64,000 bases of DNA from Flagellimonas profundi (GCF_017313275.1 NZ_JAFLNM010000001.1:434001-498000); one strand, 5' to 3'. Numbered from the stretch's first letter, positions 10,507-19,945 are shown. Numbers and translations: made by a program. Notes: generated by a model not told the origin, from the sequence alone.

Positions 10507-11394
10507 ATGATCGGTACTTCTTTTATCAAAACATATTGGCTGATGGCTTTATTGGTCACAGCGGTATTTACAAAAATGGATGCCCAACAAAACTTTGGTG
10601 GTTTGGCATTGTACACGCTAAGGGACAATATGGAATCCGATGTTGAAGCTACGCTTCAGGAAGTTGCGGATGTAGGGTATGGTTATGTGGAGGCTGCCGG
10701 ATATTCCGAAGGTAAATTTTATGGAATGGAGCCCGCCGACTTCAAAGAATTGTTGAGTTCAAAAGGATTGAAGCCCATCAGTACCCACCAAAGGGTCACG
10801 GAAATGGAGGAAACCGATGCCATGGTGGCCGCGGTTAAAGAAGCAGGGTTCAAATACTTTGTAGTGCCTTCACCGCCCAGGAGCTTGGTGGAGGTAGACA
10901 GGGAAACCAGAACCATGAAAATGAAAGGAACCTTGGATGATTTTGTTGATTTCCTGACCGAACTTGGAAAAAAATGCGAAATGGAGGGTATTCAGCTTCT
11001 GTACCATAATCATGATATGGAATTGAAGCCAGATGAAAATGGCGTAAAACCTTTGGACTATCTTTTGGAACATACCGACCCAAAATATGTAAATTTTCAA
11101 ATGGACCTGTTCTGGATGACAAGGGCCGATGCCGATCCAGTTGCCTATTTTGAAAAATATCCTGGAAGGTTTAAAAGTTGGCACGTGAAAGATATGGACC
11201 AGCAAGATAGATTTGCTCCAGTCGGGAAGGGAAAAATAGATTTTAAAAGAATCTTGGCGAACAAAAACAAGTCGGGGATGCAGTACTTCTTTGTTGAGCA
11301 GGACAGGGTTTTTGATGGCCTCAAGCCATTGGAGGCAATAAGAATCAGTCATAAAGGATTACAAAATATTGGTTTCGATAAGATTTTGGAATAA
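10507..11394 (+). CDS. Secreted sugar isomerase/epimerase-like TIM-barrel protein
   Basis: 295 residues. An N-terminal signal peptide ends near MDAQQ, then a xylose-isomerase-like TIM barrel (AP endonuclease 2 superfamily) spans about 30-290. Likely metal ligands are in YHNHDMELKP, FQMDLFWM, WHVKDM and FFVEQD. Cytosolic relatives isomerise sugars, but the export signal argues for action on periplasmic saccharides. Exported relatives in Bacteroidota are often found with Gfo/Idh oxidoreductases in keto-sugar chemistry, so a role there is possible (inference). It is the last gene of the GH106-CE-GH78 operon, and a terminator hairpin follows. Confidence 0.82.
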   Translation: MIGTSFIKTYWLMALLVTAVFTKMDAQQNFGGLALYTLRDNMESDVEATLQEVADVGYGYVEAAGYSEGKFYGMEPADFKELLSSKGLKPISTHQRVTEMEETDAMVAAVKEAGFKYFVVPSPPRSLVEVDRETRTMKMKGTLDDFVDFLTELGKKCEMEGIQLLYHNHDMELKPDENGVKPLDYLLEHTDPKYVNFQMDLFWMTRADADPVAYFEKYPGRFKSWHVKDMDQQDRFAPVGKGKIDFKRILANKNKSGMQYFFVEQDRVFDGLKPLEAIRISHKGLQNIGFDKILE

Positions 11395-11434
11395 ACCAAC
11401 CGAACAACCTTATTTAAAAGGTGATTTTATATAC

Positions 11435-11476
11435 GCTGGGCTACAATAGGACAACTATTTGGCCCAGCTTTTTTTT
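11435..11476 (+). terminator. Rho-independent terminator
   Basis: GCTGGGC at 11435-11441 pairs with GCCCAGC at 11462-11468, with an inner AATAG/CTATT pairing, followed by eight T residues. It closes the GH106-to-isomerase transcription unit. Confidence 0.85.
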
Positions 11477-11620
11477 GTGCCTTCCCAAATTTTGTTTTGT
11501 TATAATTTAAATAGGTCAAAGTGTCGAATGTGAACCCAAAAATGAATTGAGTTAATATGATCATGAATTGAGGCAATTAAGAATTGTTCGGATACCTATC
11601 ATTGTAAAAAAAGTAACTAA

Positions 11621-12235
11621 ATGATTATAACAACAGAAGAAGACCAAATTAGATTAGGAAACATAGCAGATACGGAATACGAAATCTATGCGCTGCTTAA
11701 ACAGCGATACAGTCCCAGAATATTTAGAGAAGAGAAATTGAAATCTGGCCACATCAGACAATTATTTGAGGCTGCCCGATGGGCCGCAAGTTCTTTTAAC
11801 CGACAGCCATGGCGATTTATTTATGCTGAAAAAGGCTCTGAAGCCTATGATAAAATGGTTGATTGTCTGAGCGATTTCAATAAATCCTGGGCCGTTAACG
11901 CACCTTTTTTACTATTGACCGCTTACAAAGAGAAAACAGAGGACGGCAAGGAAAATTTCCATGCCCTACACGATCTGGGACTGAGTTTGGGAAATATGAC
12001 AACACAGGCCCAATATTTGGATATAGCCTTGCACCATATGGCCGGAATTGATTGGAAAAAGGCCCAAAAGGTATTTAATGTTCCAGAAGGGTACCACATA
12101 AGCACTGCAATAGCTATAGGCTATTATGGTGGAAACATGGAAGATTTGTCCGAGGATTTACAAGAAAGTGAACTGGCAGAACGAACACGAATGCCACAAA
12201 AGGATTTTGCTTTTAAAGGCGAATGGCAACATTAA
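11621..12235 (+). CDS. Nitroreductase-family flavoprotein
   Basis: 204 residues without a signal peptide, so cytosolic. Family features are the FMN-binding N-terminal segment (KQRYSPRIFREEKL), AARWAASSFNRQPWRF and the C-terminal GYYGG loop. Nitroreductases are FMN enzymes that pass electrons from NAD(P)H to nitro compounds, quinones or enones. Length is typical. It stands alone between two terminators, so it is probably not part of the rhamnose operons flanking it. The natural substrate is unknown. Confidence 0.9.
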   Translation: MIITTEEDQIRLGNIADTEYEIYALLKQRYSPRIFREEKLKSGHIRQLFEAARWAASSFNRQPWRFIYAEKGSEAYDKMVDCLSDFNKSWAVNAPFLLLTAYKEKTEDGKENFHALHDLGLSLGNMTTQAQYLDIALHHMAGIDWKKAQKVFNVPEGYHISTAIAIGYYGGNMEDLSEDLQESELAERTRMPQKDFAFKGEWQH

Positions 12236-12262
12236 ATGGCCTCCCTTAAAAATCATACTTTA

Positions 12263-12301
12263 AAGCTCTCGAGATATCAATTTCGGGAGCTTTTCTTTTT
12301 G
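12263..12301 (+). terminator. Rho-independent terminator
   Basis: AAAGCTCTCGA at 12263-12273 pairs with TCGGGAGCTTT at 12284-12294 (one G-U pair), followed by a T-rich run to 12301. It ends the nitroreductase transcript. Confidence 0.85.
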
Positions 12302-12515
12302 GAAAAACACGGGTGTGATTCAATCTTTAGGACAACGAAAGTAACAAAGAACAGGTTTTTGGCAGAACAGACAAGAACAGTTATTCAGCTGTTATATCTT
12401 ATTATTGATTGGAATATGTACAATGAAATATTTGGCACCTTTAACCGATTATTCTGGAATCATAAAAAAATAATGTAGATTCTAACGAATAAAAGCACTA
12501 ACTAAACAAACCAAT

Positions 12516-14132
12516 ATGAAATTGAAAAAAGCACTTTTTTTGTTCCTAATTGTTGTAGGAACAAGCTCTTTACACTCACAAAATGAAGTTGTTACAGGAG
12601 CGGATGTGGCCGTTACCGATACCGAATCAGGAAAAGTCCGTGGATTTATCCAAAACGGGATATATACGTATAAAGGCATACCCTACGCAATGGCAGAACG
12701 TTTTATGCCAGCTAAAAAAGTGGAACCGTGGGAGGGAATAAGAAGTTCTACCATGTACGGTCCTGTAGCACCGTTGATGACACCCACCACTCAAGTCCAA
12801 GATGAATCCGAGTTCGTTTTTGATCATGATTGGGGCTATACCAGTGAAGATTGCTTAAGATTGAATGTATGGACCCCTAGCATTGACGATGACAAAAAAA
12901 GGCCTGTACTTTTTTGGATTCATGGGGGAGGCTTTACCGCAGGTTCCAGCCAAGAATTGCCATCTTATTATGGAGAAAACCTTAGTAATAAAGGGGATGT
13001 GGTAGTGGTTTCCATTAATCATAGATTAAATATCTTGGGCTTTTTGGATCTATCGGCTTATGGTGATAAATATAAAGAAGCTGCCAACAATAGTATGTTG
13101 GATATTGTTGCTGCATTGGATTGGGTAAAAGCCAATATTGCCAACTTTGGCGGAGACCCCAACAATGTGACCATTTTTGGTCAATCCGGTGGAGGAGCCA
13201 AAGTAAACACCTTAATGGCCATGCCACGGGCAAAAGGATTGTTCCACAAAGCCATCAATCAAAGTGGTTCGTTCAGGGGAAGTTTGTCGAAAAAAGAAAC
13301 CACTAGAGCGATTGCAGCAGAGGTGTTGAACCAACTTTCGTTGTCCGAAGACCAGGTTGATAGTCTACAAACTGTTCCTTTTGATGAATTGAGCAAGGCA
13401 GGATCGGCAGCTCTGGAAGTAGTGGCCGAAAAAATGAGAGAAGAAGGCAACGCACCGGTAGGCTTTGGTCTAAGTTGGGGGCCAAGTATGGATGGCAATG
13501 TACTTCCCCACGACTTATTCTCGGACGAAGCGTTTCAACTTTCCAAGGACATCCCTTTAATGGTGGGTACCACCAAAAATGAATTCACCCCGTTTAGGAA
13601 CGGGCGTTTTTTCAATGCATCCGAAGAAGAGGTGATGGCGCATATCAAGGAAACCTATAAGGATAAGGCAGAAGATTATGTAGCCGCTGTCCAAAAAGCC
13701 TATCCAAACGATACAAGACCATCCGACTTACTGGACATCGATGCCACCTTTAGGCCAGGAGCTGTGTTCCAAGCCAATAAAAAGTCACAATTGGCGGATG
13801 GTGCATCCGTTTACATGTACATGTTCACATGGCAGTCCCCTGTTTTTGATGGGAAGTACAAGGCACTACATTGCATGGAACTTCCATTTGTATTTGATAA
13901 TGTAGAAAGGGCCAGACAGATGACAGGTGGCGGATCGGAGGCTCATTTGCTTGCCGATAAAATGAGCAGCGCCTGGATCAATTTTGCCAAAACAGGAAAC
14001 CCTAATCACGATGACATGCCACAATGGCCTCAGTACGACCCAGAAAACACAGCTACCATGTTCTTTGATACTACCTGCGAGGTGAGACCACAACATGATA
14101 AAGAATTCCTCGCTTTGATGGCCGAAAGGTAA
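12516..14132 (+). CDS. Type-B carboxylesterase, secreted
   Basis: 538 residues with a signal peptide cleaved near SSLHSQ. It belongs to the same family as the product at 6.4-8.1 kb but has a Sec rather than Tat-like signal. HGGGF forms the oxyanion loop and Ser224 in GQSGGG is the nucleophile. The predicted acid is in GTTKNEF and the His in ALHCMELPF. The usual GES is GQS here, which keeps the nucleophile. It lies 27 bases upstream of a GH78 gene on the same strand, repeating the esterase-then-rhamnosidase order of the first operon, which suggests ester removal precedes rhamnose release (inference). Confidence 0.9.
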   Translation: MKLKKALFLFLIVVGTSSLHSQNEVVTGADVAVTDTESGKVRGFIQNGIYTYKGIPYAMAERFMPAKKVEPWEGIRSSTMYGPVAPLMTPTTQVQDESEFVFDHDWGYTSEDCLRLNVWTPSIDDDKKRPVLFWIHGGGFTAGSSQELPSYYGENLSNKGDVVVVSINHRLNILGFLDLSAYGDKYKEAANNSMLDIVAALDWVKANIANFGGDPNNVTIFGQSGGGAKVNTLMAMPRAKGLFHKAINQSGSFRGSLSKKETTRAIAAEVLNQLSLSEDQVDSLQTVPFDELSKAGSAALEVVAEKMREEGNAPVGFGLSWGPSMDGNVLPHDLFSDEAFQLSKDIPLMVGTTKNEFTPFRNGRFFNASEEEVMAHIKETYKDKAEDYVAAVQKAYPNDTRPSDLLDIDATFRPGAVFQANKKSQLADGASVYMYMFTWQSPVFDGKYKALHCMELPFVFDNVERARQMTGGGSEAHLLADKMSSAWINFAKTGNPNHDDMPQWPQYDPENTATMFFDTTCEVRPQHDKEFLALMAER

Positions 14133-14159
14133 ATAAGCAGCACATTTAAAAAGTAAACG

Positions 14160-17100
14160 ATGAAATTATTCCCGAAAACAATTACTGTCCTAACCTTGGC
14201 AAGCCTTTTTATGGTTAGTTCCTGTGGTTCCCCAAGTACCGAAATACAAAATCTACGGGTATCCTATGCAGAAAAACCTTTGGCCTTAGAAGATGAAAAC
14301 CCATTGTTCGGTTGGCAAATGAAATCGGATGTTGTGGGGCAGGAACAACAAGCCTATCAAATAAAGGTGATGAAGTCCAATGGAAGCCTGGTTTGGGACA
14401 GCGGAAGGGTTGATAGTGGTATATCCAACAATGTTAGGTACGAAGGAGATGCTTTGGAACCCGAAACCGCATACACCTGGAATTTGACCGTTTGGGATGT
14501 GGAAGGAAAAACCCATACACAAACATCCAGTTTTGAGACAGGCTTAATGAACCCTAGTTTGGCTGCCTGGGACGGTGCCCAATTTATTGGGACCAACACC
14601 TTGACATTGGACGCCACATCGGCATTGCTTTTTGATGTTGAAACCGATGTTCAGATTTTGGAAGGAAACACGGCATCGTTGATCATCGGTGCCAACGACT
14701 ATAGGTTTAACGATAAATTTCAGAATATCAACAATGTTGAAGGAGAAAACTATCTTAGAGTGGAACTGGATGTTTCTGGAGTGGGAAGTGCTTCCGGGGC
14801 AGCTTTGAATATATATCGTGTCGGCTTTGATGCAAGCGATTCCGAGGAAACCCCTTATATGGTGATTTCCAAAGAAAATTATCCTCAGACCAATATCAAT
14901 GAGTTGATTACATCTGGAAACAAGAATGAAATAAACACACTCGAAATAAAGGTGAATGCGAGCAACATCGTCATTAAGATCAATGGAGAAATGTTGCAGT
15001 TGGAGCCCGAAGATCCCAATAACCCCGTACCTCCTCAATTTAGGGAGGTCGGTTTTTCGGTAACAGGTTCCAGTGGTGGAGGTAACTTTCTCACCTATCC
15101 ACATATTAATTCCGTTGGCTTTGGTGCGGAGCCAGGGAGTAGGGTTGTTTTTAAGGATTATAAAATTTCCAACGCTGGGAAAAGCGACCCGAACAACAAT
15201 ACGGTTTTTGGAAAGGATGCAGGGGCAACCTATTCCATATTTGAAGGGTTTGAAGGTGTTTCCGTCAATCAAGAAAGTAATATAGAAGTAACCAATGATT
15301 CGGACCAAACCTTGATTCAATATGCAGATCCGAGTCATGGGTCGGCGGCCATGCTCCGTTCAGAGTTCAATACAGAAAATAAAACTATTGCCAAGGCAAA
15401 ACTATACGCGACCTCCATGGGCTCCAACGAGGTCTATATAAATGGCGATAGGATAGGGGAGGATTGGTTTGCGCCAGGGGCCACGCAATTCCGTGAAACC
15501 TTGGGTTACTATGCCTATGATGTAACCGAACATGTTGATCAGGGAGAGAATGTCATTGGTGCGCTTATTTTCCCTGGATGGTATACAGGTTACATGACGT
15601 ATACCCCTTCCAATTTTAACTTTTTTGGAGATACGGAAGCATTGTTGGCCAAGTTGGTCATTACCTATGCGGACGGAACCGAACAGACCGTGGTCACCAA
15701 CACGGATTCATGGAAAATATTTACCGAGGGCCCCGTGGAGTACGGAAGTTTTTTCCAAGGAGAACGCTACAATGCCATCAAGGAAGAACGTATTGCTGTT
15801 GATGGTAATGCCAATGGTTGGACCACCACAGCTTACGAAGCCGATGGTTGGGCCCGGGCCGAAGTGGTTGAACCTCGTGAATGGATAGATTTTGAAATCG
15901 TTTCCCGGTACGATAGACCCGTTCGCGTAGTGGAACGCTTGCAGGCCAAGGAACTCATGGAAGTTCATAGCACAGACGAAAAAACATATACCTATAATAT
16001 GGGGGTAAACATGGTCGGGGTGCCTTCAATTACTGTGCCCGAAGGATGGCTTAAAAAAGGGGACACGGTTATTTTAAGGTATGGAGAACAGGTTTATCCA
16101 GGTTTGGATGGCGATGAACCCCAATACATCGACATGTATGGTTACGAGAATGGAAAAGGAATTGCGGGAAGAATACTCACCGAGAATTACAGAGCAGCCA
16201 TGGCAACCGATTTTTATGTTGCCAAGAATGGAGCACAAACCGTTATTCAGCCAAAAACAACTTTTAGGGGATATCAGTACATTCAAATTACATTGCCCGA
16301 TCATACGGGAGCTTTGCCTTTGGAAAACGTAATTGGTTTATCACTTTCTTCTGACGAATTGCCCACAGGAACTTATGTTGCGACCACTACGGACAAAGAA
16401 ACAGGGGAATTGGCCAATCAACTCTTCAAAAACATACAGCGTAGTCAATTGGGGAATTTCTTTACGCTCCCTACCGATTGCCCACAACGTAACGAGCGTA
16501 TGGGGTGGACAGGAGATGCCCAAGCTTATACAAGAACAGGTACCTATAATTCGGACACTTACAATTTTTTCAGGCAATGGATGGTCGCTCTGCGCGATGA
16601 CCAAGGTGTAGGAAGCGAAACAGAAGCTCCAGGGGGAATTGGTAGTACGGTGCCTACGTACAATATGAAGGACGATACCAGCTTTGCCAATGGAACAACT
16701 TGGGCCGCGGCAGTATGTATGGTGCCATGGCAGTTGTATGTTCAGTATGGCGATACCAAGGTTATCGAAGAGAATATGGAAACCATGCGCCTATGGTTGG
16801 ATGGCATGGACCATTATGATTTCAACGAAGAGTATACCTATTTGTCCTCCAAAACAGATGGGCTTGCGGATTGGTTGGCCATGGATAACAATACGCCGCC
16901 AGAATTGGTGAACAATGCCATTTATATTTATATGATGGAGGTTACAGCGATTATGGCCGATGCCATTGGGGAAAACTCCTACGCCAATGAACTTAGAGAC
17001 AGGCATACTAGGGCAAAGGATGAATGGAACCAATTTTTTGTTGATCCCGAATCGGGAAGGACTAGAAACCTTAATGGTCTTATTGTGCATTCACAAACAT

Positions 17101-17924
17101 CCTATGCAACCCCGCTTAACTTTAATGTGTTCAATGAAGAAAACAGACCCAAAGCAGAAGCTTATTTGGCAGAACTGGTGTCGATGCCATCTTCCAGTAA
17201 TACAAATGCAGATGGTACCCGAGTGGAATACCCTATGAGAGAAGGACCATTGGGCGGTTTTGGAATGAACAGGGAACAGGTTACCGAGGATTTCTTGCCC
17301 TACACCATAACCACAGGTTTTTCGGGAACACCGAATATCCTCCCTTCCTTAAGCAGGGGAGGTAAGGTCGATGAAGCTTATAAATTATTTTCAAGTACCG
17401 ATTATACCTCTTGGCTTTATCCTGTTACCAAAGGGGCTACCTCTATTTGGGAACGCTGGAATGGATTTACGGCAGCATTTAAGGAGAATAACGAAAATCG
17501 AATGAATTCCTTTAACCATTTTGCACTAGGTGCTGTTGGTCAATGGATGTATGAGTTTCAATTGGGTATTACAACGGATCATGAATCGGGAGAAGCTGGA
17601 TACAAACACTTTGTGTTGCAGCCACAGGTGGCAGGTAAGTTTGAATCCCTATCGGGTAGTTACGAATCCAATTATGGAATCATTCACAGTAGTTGGACAT
17701 CCGATGGAGAGGGGAATATGACCTCTTACAAAACCACGGTTCCCGCCAATACCAGCGCCACTCTGTATTTGCCAATGGGAGGGGATAACGATTCCTTCCA
17801 AGCGATAAAAGGAGTAACGTACACGGGAACAGCGATACGTAATGGAATCGAGGTAGGAGTATACGAATTAAGCTCTGGAACCTTCAATTTCACACTTGCT
17901 GATAACACAGTAAAAGTTGAGTAA
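14160..17924 (+). CDS. GH78 alpha-L-rhamnosidase, large lipoprotein
   Basis: 1254 residues. The type II signal has lipobox VSSC (Cys at about 22). The order is an Ig-like N-terminal domain (about 25-130), a LamG/concanavalin-like insertion (about 135-345, DVQILEGNTASLIIG), the rhamnosidase N domains, an (alpha/alpha)6 barrel with the canonical TDCPQRNERMGWTGD motif (Glu779 predicted general acid) and a C-terminal beta domain. The inserted sandwich makes it longer than the usual 900-1100 residues and may bind carbohydrate. It removes alpha-L-rhamnose at the cell surface or periplasmic face. It shares a transcription unit with the upstream esterase. Confidence 0.93.
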   Translation: MKLFPKTITVLTLASLFMVSSCGSPSTEIQNLRVSYAEKPLALEDENPLFGWQMKSDVVGQEQQAYQIKVMKSNGSLVWDSGRVDSGISNNVRYEGDALEPETAYTWNLTVWDVEGKTHTQTSSFETGLMNPSLAAWDGAQFIGTNTLTLDATSALLFDVETDVQILEGNTASLIIGANDYRFNDKFQNINNVEGENYLRVELDVSGVGSASGAALNIYRVGFDASDSEETPYMVISKENYPQTNINELITSGNKNEINTLEIKVNASNIVIKINGEMLQLEPEDPNNPVPPQFREVGFSVTGSSGGGNFLTYPHINSVGFGAEPGSRVVFKDYKISNAGKSDPNNNTVFGKDAGATYSIFEGFEGVSVNQESNIEVTNDSDQTLIQYADPSHGSAAMLRSEFNTENKTIAKAKLYATSMGSNEVYINGDRIGEDWFAPGATQFRETLGYYAYDVTEHVDQGENVIGALIFPGWYTGYMTYTPSNFNFFGDTEALLAKLVITYADGTEQTVVTNTDSWKIFTEGPVEYGSFFQGERYNAIKEERIAVDGNANGWTTTAYEADGWARAEVVEPREWIDFEIVSRYDRPVRVVERLQAKELMEVHSTDEKTYTYNMGVNMVGVPSITVPEGWLKKGDTVILRYGEQVYPGLDGDEPQYIDMYGYENGKGIAGRILTENYRAAMATDFYVAKNGAQTVIQPKTTFRGYQYIQITLPDHTGALPLENVIGLSLSSDELPTGTYVATTTDKETGELANQLFKNIQRSQLGNFFTLPTDCPQRNERMGWTGDAQAYTRTGTYNSDTYNFFRQWMVALRDDQGVGSETEAPGGIGSTVPTYNMKDDTSFANGTTWAAAVCMVPWQLYVQYGDTKVIEENMETMRLWLDGMDHYDFNEEYTYLSSKTDGLADWLAMDNNTPPELVNNAIYIYMMEVTAIMADAIGENSYANELRDRHTRAKDEWNQFFVDPESGRTRNLNGLIVHSQTSYATPLNFNVFNEENRPKAEAYLAELVSMPSSSNTNADGTRVEYPMREGPLGGFGMNREQVTEDFLPYTITTGFSGTPNILPSLSRGGKVDEAYKLFSSTDYTSWLYPVTKGATSIWERWNGFTAAFKENNENRMNSFNHFALGAVGQWMYEFQLGITTDHESGEAGYKHFVLQPQVAGKFESLSGSYESNYGIIHSSWTSDGEGNMTSYKTTVPANTSATLYLPMGGDNDSFQAIKGVTYTGTAIRNGIEVGVYELSSGTFNFTLADNTVKVE

Positions 17925-17974
17925 AAAAGAATTTAAATAAAACCTATACAATCACATTTAAACAATCACAACGT

Positions 17975-18538
17975 ATGAGAAAACTGTCATTTTTTCTAGT
18001 AATGGTTCTTGCAGGGACCACAATTCAAGCACAATCCACTTGGAAGTCGGATAAAGCCCATTCCAAGGTAGGTTTTAGTATTACCCACTTAATGATTTCA
18101 GAGGTCGAAGGAAGTTTTGGTGAATTTGATATTACTGCGACCGCGGAAGATGATTTTGATAATGCTTCTTTTGATGTGGAAATTAAAGTGCCCAGCATTG
18201 ATACCGATAATGAAAACAGGGACAACCATTTAAAAAGTCCCGACTTTTTTGATGCAGAGAAGTACCCTTCGATAACCTTTAAAAGCACAAGCTTCGAAAA
18301 AACAGGGGATAAGACCTTTACCTTGACAGGTGACCTTAGCATGCACGGGGTTACCAAGTCGGTCACTTTGGATGGGAAAGTGAATGGTGTTATCACTGAT
18401 CAGCGTAGTCAAAAGTTAAAAGCCGGATTAAAATTGACGGGAACTGTAGACCGTTTGGAATTTGGGGTAGGAGGCGATACGCCCACATTGGGAGATGAGG
18501 TAGAGTTTACCGTAAACCTGGAGATGGCTCAGCAATAG
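17975..18538 (+). CDS. YceI-family periplasmic protein
   Basis: 187 residues with a signal peptide ending near IQAQS. The YceI lipocalin-like fold is indicated by STWKSDKAHSKVGFSITHLM, the SPDFFDAEKYPSITFKST segment and DLSMHGVTK. YceI proteins bind isoprenoid or amphiphilic molecules; their physiological role is poorly defined. It is 50 bases after the GH78 gene and before a bidirectional terminator, so it may be carried on the same transcript. Nothing links it clearly to glycan use. Confidence 0.93.
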   Translation: MRKLSFFLVMVLAGTTIQAQSTWKSDKAHSKVGFSITHLMISEVEGSFGEFDITATAEDDFDNASFDVEIKVPSIDTDNENRDNHLKSPDFFDAEKYPSITFKSTSFEKTGDKTFTLTGDLSMHGVTKSVTLDGKVNGVITDQRSQKLKAGLKLTGTVDRLEFGVGGDTPTLGDEVEFTVNLEMAQQ

Positions 18539-18560
18539 TATAGTGTATATCAACCCTAAT

Positions 18561-18599
18561 GTAAAAGGCTGGGCAATTTTGTATTGTTCGGCCTTTTAC
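18561..18599. terminator. Bidirectional terminator
   Basis: GTAAAAGGC at 18561-18569 pairs with GCCTTTTAC at 18591-18599, with an inner CAAT/ATTG pairing. T-rich flanks lie on both strands. It separates the converging YceI and regulator genes and overlaps the regulator's stop codon. Confidence 0.75.
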
Positions 18600-19228
18600 T
18601 TTTCTTGGATTAGATAAGCACAGCGTCTTGCACCGGCCAAGATGTGATCGACACGCTCTACATTGACATTTGGTCCCAATACCGATTGAAATGTATTGAG
18701 TTCCGTGTCACAAAATCCTTGACATAAGGTGGCCGCAGCGCAAATAGGACAATGGTTTTCTATCAAAAGGTAGTCACCATCCTCATTTCGTTCGTATGTG
18801 GCCATGTAGCCTTCCTTTTTCCTCAACTCGGCCAGTTTTTCAACTTTTTCTTCCAAAGTTGCTTCCTCTGGAATGGCATTGCGATAATGCTGTTGATTGT
18901 CCTGCCCCGTGGAGCTGATAAGCTCGGTCAAGGTATCCTCTCCAAGATGCTCCTTTATTTTATTGATAAGTCTCAGGGTCAGTTCAGAATGGGTATCTGG
19001 AAATTTGGAATGTCCTTTTTTGGTCAAGGACCAGACTTGTTGTGGGCGCCCCCTTCCCTTAACCCTACTTTCAGATTTAACATACCCATCACTGGACAGT
19101 TTTAAAAGTTGAAATCTGGCCCCCTCAGTGGTTACCCCTAAAGTCTGAGCCAATTCCTTCAAGGTTTTTTCGCCTTCGTTTTTGAGAATCCAAATAGCTC
19201 GTTCATTTTCTGAAACATTATTATTCAT
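18596..19228 (-). CDS. SufR-like Fe-S winged-helix regulator
   Basis: 210 residues from ATG at 19228; the frame extends to a TTG at 19237, but the ATG gives the natural MNNNVSENE start. A winged helix-turn-helix spans about 10-75 ([20 protein letters not shown], wing [12 protein letters not shown]). The C-terminal half has Cys160, Cys163, Cys169, Cys173 and Cys203, arranged as in SufR-type regulators that bind an iron-sulfur cluster. Such proteins repress when their cluster is intact. It is divergent from a superoxide dismutase gene, with a perfect palindrome over its own start and the sod promoter, so it probably controls both. Known SufR proteins control suf operons; a sod target would be different. 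Confidence 0.85.
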   Translation of the reverse strand: MNNNVSENERAIWILKNEGEKTLKELAQTLGVTTEGARFQLLKLSSDGYVKSESRVKGRGRPQQVWSLTKKGHSKFPDTHSELTLRLINKIKEHLGEDTLTELISSTGQDNQQHYRNAIPEEATLEEKVEKLAELRKKEGYMATYERNEDGDYLLIENHCPICAAATLCQGFCDTELNTFQSVLGPNVNVERVDHILAGARRCAYLIQEK

Positions 19229-19276
19229 AATAAACAAAGTGAATATTTTGTTTATTATACAAATGTAATATCTTTG
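19227..19276 (+). promoter_or_regulatory. Palindromic operator overlapping the sodA promoter
   Basis: ATAATAAACAAA at 19227-19238 and TTTGTTTATTAT at 19247-19258 form a perfect 12-base inverted repeat with an 8-base spacer. The right arm supplies TTTG (19247-19250) as a -33 element; TATCTTTG at 19269-19276 matches the Bacteroidota -7 consensus TAnnTTTG, 18 bases away. The left arm overlaps the ATG of the divergent regulator. Binding there would block sodA transcription and regulator expression together. Confidence 0.8.
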
Positions 19277-19315
19277 TACTGTATTAAAAAGTTATTTAAT
19301 TCAAAACTACATATT

Positions 19316-19927
19316 ATGAGTTACAAATTACCAGAGCTACCTTATAGTTACGATGCACTTGCACCATACATTGATGCCAAAACCATGGAAATTCACCATA
19401 CCAAGCATCACCAGGGTTATGTGAACAAATTAAATGCTGCTTTGGAAGAGTCAGGTATTGAGGGCACGGACCTGAATAGCCTTTTTGGAAAAATATCAAA
19501 ACTGTCCACTGCGATTAGAAATAATGGCGGAGGCCACTATAACCACTGTTTGTTCTGGACCATTTTAACGCCAAACGGTTCTGAAATGCCGGCTACATTG
19601 TCCGATGCAATAGATAAAACATTTGGTTCCTTGGATGAGCTTAAAACAAGCTTCTCCAATGCTGCGGCGACCCGTTTTGGTTCAGGTTGGGCTTGGTTGA
19701 TCGTGGATGGGGATGGCAACTTAAAAGTTACTTCTACCCCAAACCAAGATAATCCATTAATGGATACGGCTTCGGATCAGGGAACCCCAATTTTGGGCTT
19801 GGATGTTTGGGAACATGCATATTATTTGAACTATCAAAATAAAAGACCAGAGTATATCGATGCATTTTGGAATCTTGTGAATTGGCAAGAAGTTGAAAAA
19901 CGTTATCTAGCGGCCATATCATCATAA
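19316..19927 (+). CDS. sodA: Mn-type superoxide dismutase
   Basis: 203 residues from ATG at 19316 ([15 protein letters not shown]). An upstream in-frame TTG at 19274 overlaps the -7 element and cannot be the start. Metal ligands are His27 (EIHHTKHH), the His of [11 protein letters not shown], and Asp and His in DVWEHAYY. The Gly-Gly-Gly before HYNH and the NQD in [10 protein letters not shown] resemble Mn enzymes more than Fe enzymes, though cambialistic use cannot be excluded. It has no signal peptide, so it is cytosolic. It converts superoxide to peroxide and oxygen. Regulation is probably by the divergent SufR-like protein. Confidence 0.95.
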   Translation: MSYKLPELPYSYDALAPYIDAKTMEIHHTKHHQGYVNKLNAALEESGIEGTDLNSLFGKISKLSTAIRNNGGGHYNHCLFWTILTPNGSEMPATLSDAIDKTFGSLDELKTSFSNAAATRFGSGWAWLIVDGDGNLKVTSTPNQDNPLMDTASDQGTPILGLDVWEHAYYLNYQNKRPEYIDAFWNLVNWQEVEKRYLAAISS

Positions 19928-19945
19928 TAATGATACCAAGAACTG

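Noticed and set aside
11566..11604. Possible CTTAA-type site upstream of the nitroreductase gene at 11.6 kb (AATTG-N6-TTAAG)
   Set aside because: Only one half-site matches and the nearest -7-like element (TATCATTG) starts 23.5 bases from the centre instead of 29.5.
12236..12478. 80-codon plus-strand frame after the nitroreductase gene
   Set aside because: It runs straight through a strong terminator hairpin (12263-12301), has no recognisable domain and ends in A/T-rich spacer.
14544..15338. 264-codon minus-strand frame
   Set aside because: It lies wholly antisense to the GH78 gene, and its composition mirrors the coding strand; there is no start context or family match.
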